64,000 bases of DNA from Anoplolepis gracilipes (lineage: Eukaryota; Arthropoda; Insecta; Hymenoptera; Formicidae), in contig NC_132986.1 in assembly GCF_047496725.1 (NCBI RefSeq), positions 1,946,001 through 2,010,000 on the forward strand. Direction: 5' to 3'. Within the stretch, counting starts at the first letter, position 1. Each line of letters begins with the position of its first letter. Below are positions 62,020 through 64,000 of the stretch, one piece after another. Below the pieces are notes generated by a model. It had not been told where the DNA came from. It did no database searches and saw nothing but the letters and a program-made list of their open reading frames with translations. The translations under genes were made by a program, and so were the position numbers.

Positions 62020-64000
62020 TCTCTCTCTCTCTCTCTCTCTTTCTCCAAGGAAGAGGAAGAGTCCGGATATATTCATCTCGTTTTGAGTGCAGAAAATACA
62101 GGTAAAACGGATAGACCTAACAATTTACGAGCGAGTTACGCTCCTCGGGCTGCCGCGCACCTTCCGAAAGCGTCCGCGCGCACTATACGTACGTATATAT
62201 ACACAGAACACACGTACATGCGAGATACAGACCGGCCTGACACACACACACACATCTGACAGCGAAGCGGGACGCGCGCGCGCGCACGAGGGACGGGAGG
62301 GGAGGTCGGGAGATGCGCACGCCGCCAGGTGGTGCGTCGAGCGAGAACGGTGTGCTCCTGTCGCCACCGCCACCGCTGCCGCGCGTGTGTCTGCTCCGCG
62401 ATAGAGGTGCTCGCTCTCTCGGTCGTAACACACCGGCGACAACACTCCGGGAAACGAATACATTTACGTGCGCGAAGAATAGTAGTGGTACATAGTAGTG
62501 TGGTGGTGGTGGTGGTAGTAGTAGTAGTGATAGTAATAGTAGTAGTAGTGCTCTGGCCTCCTCCTGCTCCTCCTCCTCCTTTTCCTCCGTGTTGGAACGG
62601 GACAGGACAGGGTAAGCGAAGACGGACCTCCGCGAGTGGTGGGGAGAGAGACGAAGCGAGCGAGCGAGCGAACGAATCATTTGTGTGAGACTTAATGAGT
62701 GAGGAAAAGAGAGAAAGAGAGAGATATATACACGTATATATAGATATGTAGGAATGATTCGAGTCTGTGCGGACGTACGCTCGCAGTCAGCCGCCAGTGA
62801 AAATTGTGTGTACGGTGCGTATTATACGAGGGTGGTTTTCCGCACGAAACCCTAAGCGGCGCGTCGTCTTTTAGCCCGCGAGATACGTCGCGAGTCGCGA
62901 GAGACGACAGGACGGGCAACGAAGCGGCAGCGGCAGTGCGCTATATATCTCTCTCTCTCTCTTTCTCTCATCTGCCTGCTTGGCTGACTGACTGGCTGGC
63001 CGCTGCTGGAAACAGTGCCCTGTGTGCGGACAGAGACAGTACGACGCGGAGTGACGCGCTGCCGCCCGATGTCGGAATATCGAGCGTCGCGGTGGCCGCG
63101 CGATAACGACGAATTCTCTCTCGCGGTGGCCCCGGAACGGAAATCTCTCTTTCTCTCTCCCTCTCTCTCTCTCTCTCTCTTTCTCTCCCTCACCCCCGCG
63201 TCGCTCTCTACCTATCTTCCTTTCTCTCTCTCTCTCTCTTTCCCGCAATAATGGCGTACTTTCCGTAGTCGTCGGGTTCGTCGTTTTTTTTTCTCTCCTC
63301 TCCTTCGCTCGCTCTCTCTCTCTTCCTTCCTCCCGTTCTCGCGCTCGTCGTCATTGTCGTTGCGTCGACGTCTTCGTCGTCGTCATCGTTATCGTGAACG
63401 TCTTCGTGTCGGCGGCGTGAATGATCCGAGTGACGCTCGCGTGAGAAATTCGTAGTCGAGACGCCGATTTCAGCGTATGCCATAACCCTACGACGGTGCC
63501 GCTTCCCATTTTTTTTTTTTTTTTTTTTTTTTACGACTGTAAAGACGCGACGATGAAATACAACCAAGCGTGAACCGTCACGGTGAGAGAGAAAGAGAGA
63601 AAGAGAGCGCAGAGTTTCCTCTTTTTCTTTTTTACCCTCTCTTCTTTTTTTTTTTTTTTTTTTTTTTTTTTCTTTTTTTTCTTTTTTTTTTTATACCGCC
63701 GTTCGTTCGTTCGGTGCAGTTTCGACCGTTCGCTCTGTCTGTCTCGCTCTCGCACGCGTATATACTGTGAGTGGAGTGTATTTTTGTTCGTTTTCCAACG
63801 AGACACGAGAACATTCTCCTCTTTCTCGCTCGTTCTCTCTCTCTCTCTCTATCTCTATCTCTATCTTGCGTCGCGCTGTATTTGTCAGTGTGTATCTGGT
63901 TTGTACGATGCTCCAATTTTTTTGTTTCATCTCTTTTGTTCCTCCTCTATCTCTGTTTCTTTCTCTCCCTTTTTCAGCGTTCGCTTCTTCGTTTTATTCG
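62020..64000 (+). promoter_or_regulatory. CpG-rich, low-complexity region, probable promoter/5'UTR of a gene beyond the right edge
   Basis: Dense CpG is mixed with (CT)n, (CA)n, (GTG)n/(GTA)n (about 62500-62550) and long poly-T tracts (63510-63532 and 63643-63693). This composition is common in promoters and long leaders of large developmental or neuronal genes in insects. The many open frames on both strands (for example 62183-62680, 62871-63248, 63208-63567) encode Ser/Arg/Glu-rich low-complexity sequence and are not supported as genes. Confidence 0.35.

Noticed and set aside
62183..63567. Several 100-160 codon frames on both strands at the right end
   Set aside because: Sequence is low-complexity Ser/Arg/Glu/Leu from CT, GTG and CpG-rich repeats. 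Overlapping frames on both strands show no domain. Better read as promoter/leader sequence.
1..64000. CRISPR arrays, bacterial operons, rRNA and tRNA genes
   Set aside because: None seen. Spaced direct repeats are absent, the genes are intron-containing insect genes, and no cloverleaf with a T-loop GGTTCGA-type core was noticed by eye. A tRNAscan run would be needed to exclude tRNAs fully.

Overview
This is a 64 kb piece of AT-rich eukaryotic nuclear DNA with spliceosomal introns (GT..AG), long non-coding stretches, dense microsatellites and homopolymers, and plentiful CpG. The gene set (Kinesin-73, a CHORD-domain protein, an OVCA2-like esterase, Elongin B, FBXL4) and the protein character point to an insect. 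The compact AT-rich genome with undepleted CpG suggests a hymenopteran, perhaps an ant; that last step is inference, since no species marker was tested.

Layout. 1-4.4 kb: gene-poor, with a decayed mariner transposase remnant. 4475-4606 (-): a likely first coding exon with a signal peptide, belonging to an unidentified gene that runs off the left edge. 4.6-20.6 kb: intergenic, with microsatellites, one MITE and an unresolved GC-richer island near 8.2-8.5 kb. 20704-48556 (-): a complete 27-exon Kinesin-73/KIF13B gene. I reconstructed it exon by exon; it gives a continuous 1901-residue frame with motor, FHA, stalk and C-terminal CAP-Gly domains. Its two 5' introns (4 and 10 kb) and its 5 kb intron 20 hold MITEs and simple repeats.

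49.7-57.9 kb is a compact cluster of four small genes, all complete: CHORDC1/morgana (+, 340 aa), an OVCA2/FSH1-type serine hydrolase (+, 224 aa), Elongin B (-, 117 aa) and FBXL4 (+, 656 aa). Kinesin-73 and CHORDC1 are head to head, as are Elongin B and FBXL4, the latter across a 0.6 kb spacer with palindromic promoter elements. The CHORDC1 promoter has four GAA units at exact 10-bp spacing, a heat-shock-element signature that fits an HSP90 co-chaperone. Elongin B and FBXL4 both serve cullin-RING ubiquitin ligases.

58-64 kb is CpG-rich, low-complexity sequence that looks like promoter and 5'UTR territory of a plus-strand gene continuing past the right edge; no secure coding exon was found there. 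I found no clearly new multi-gene system. The most useful leads are the CHORDC1 heat-shock array, a three-copy same-orientation MITE family, a separate mariner-type MITE with intact TA duplication, and a frame-neutral candidate micro-exon in Kinesin-73.
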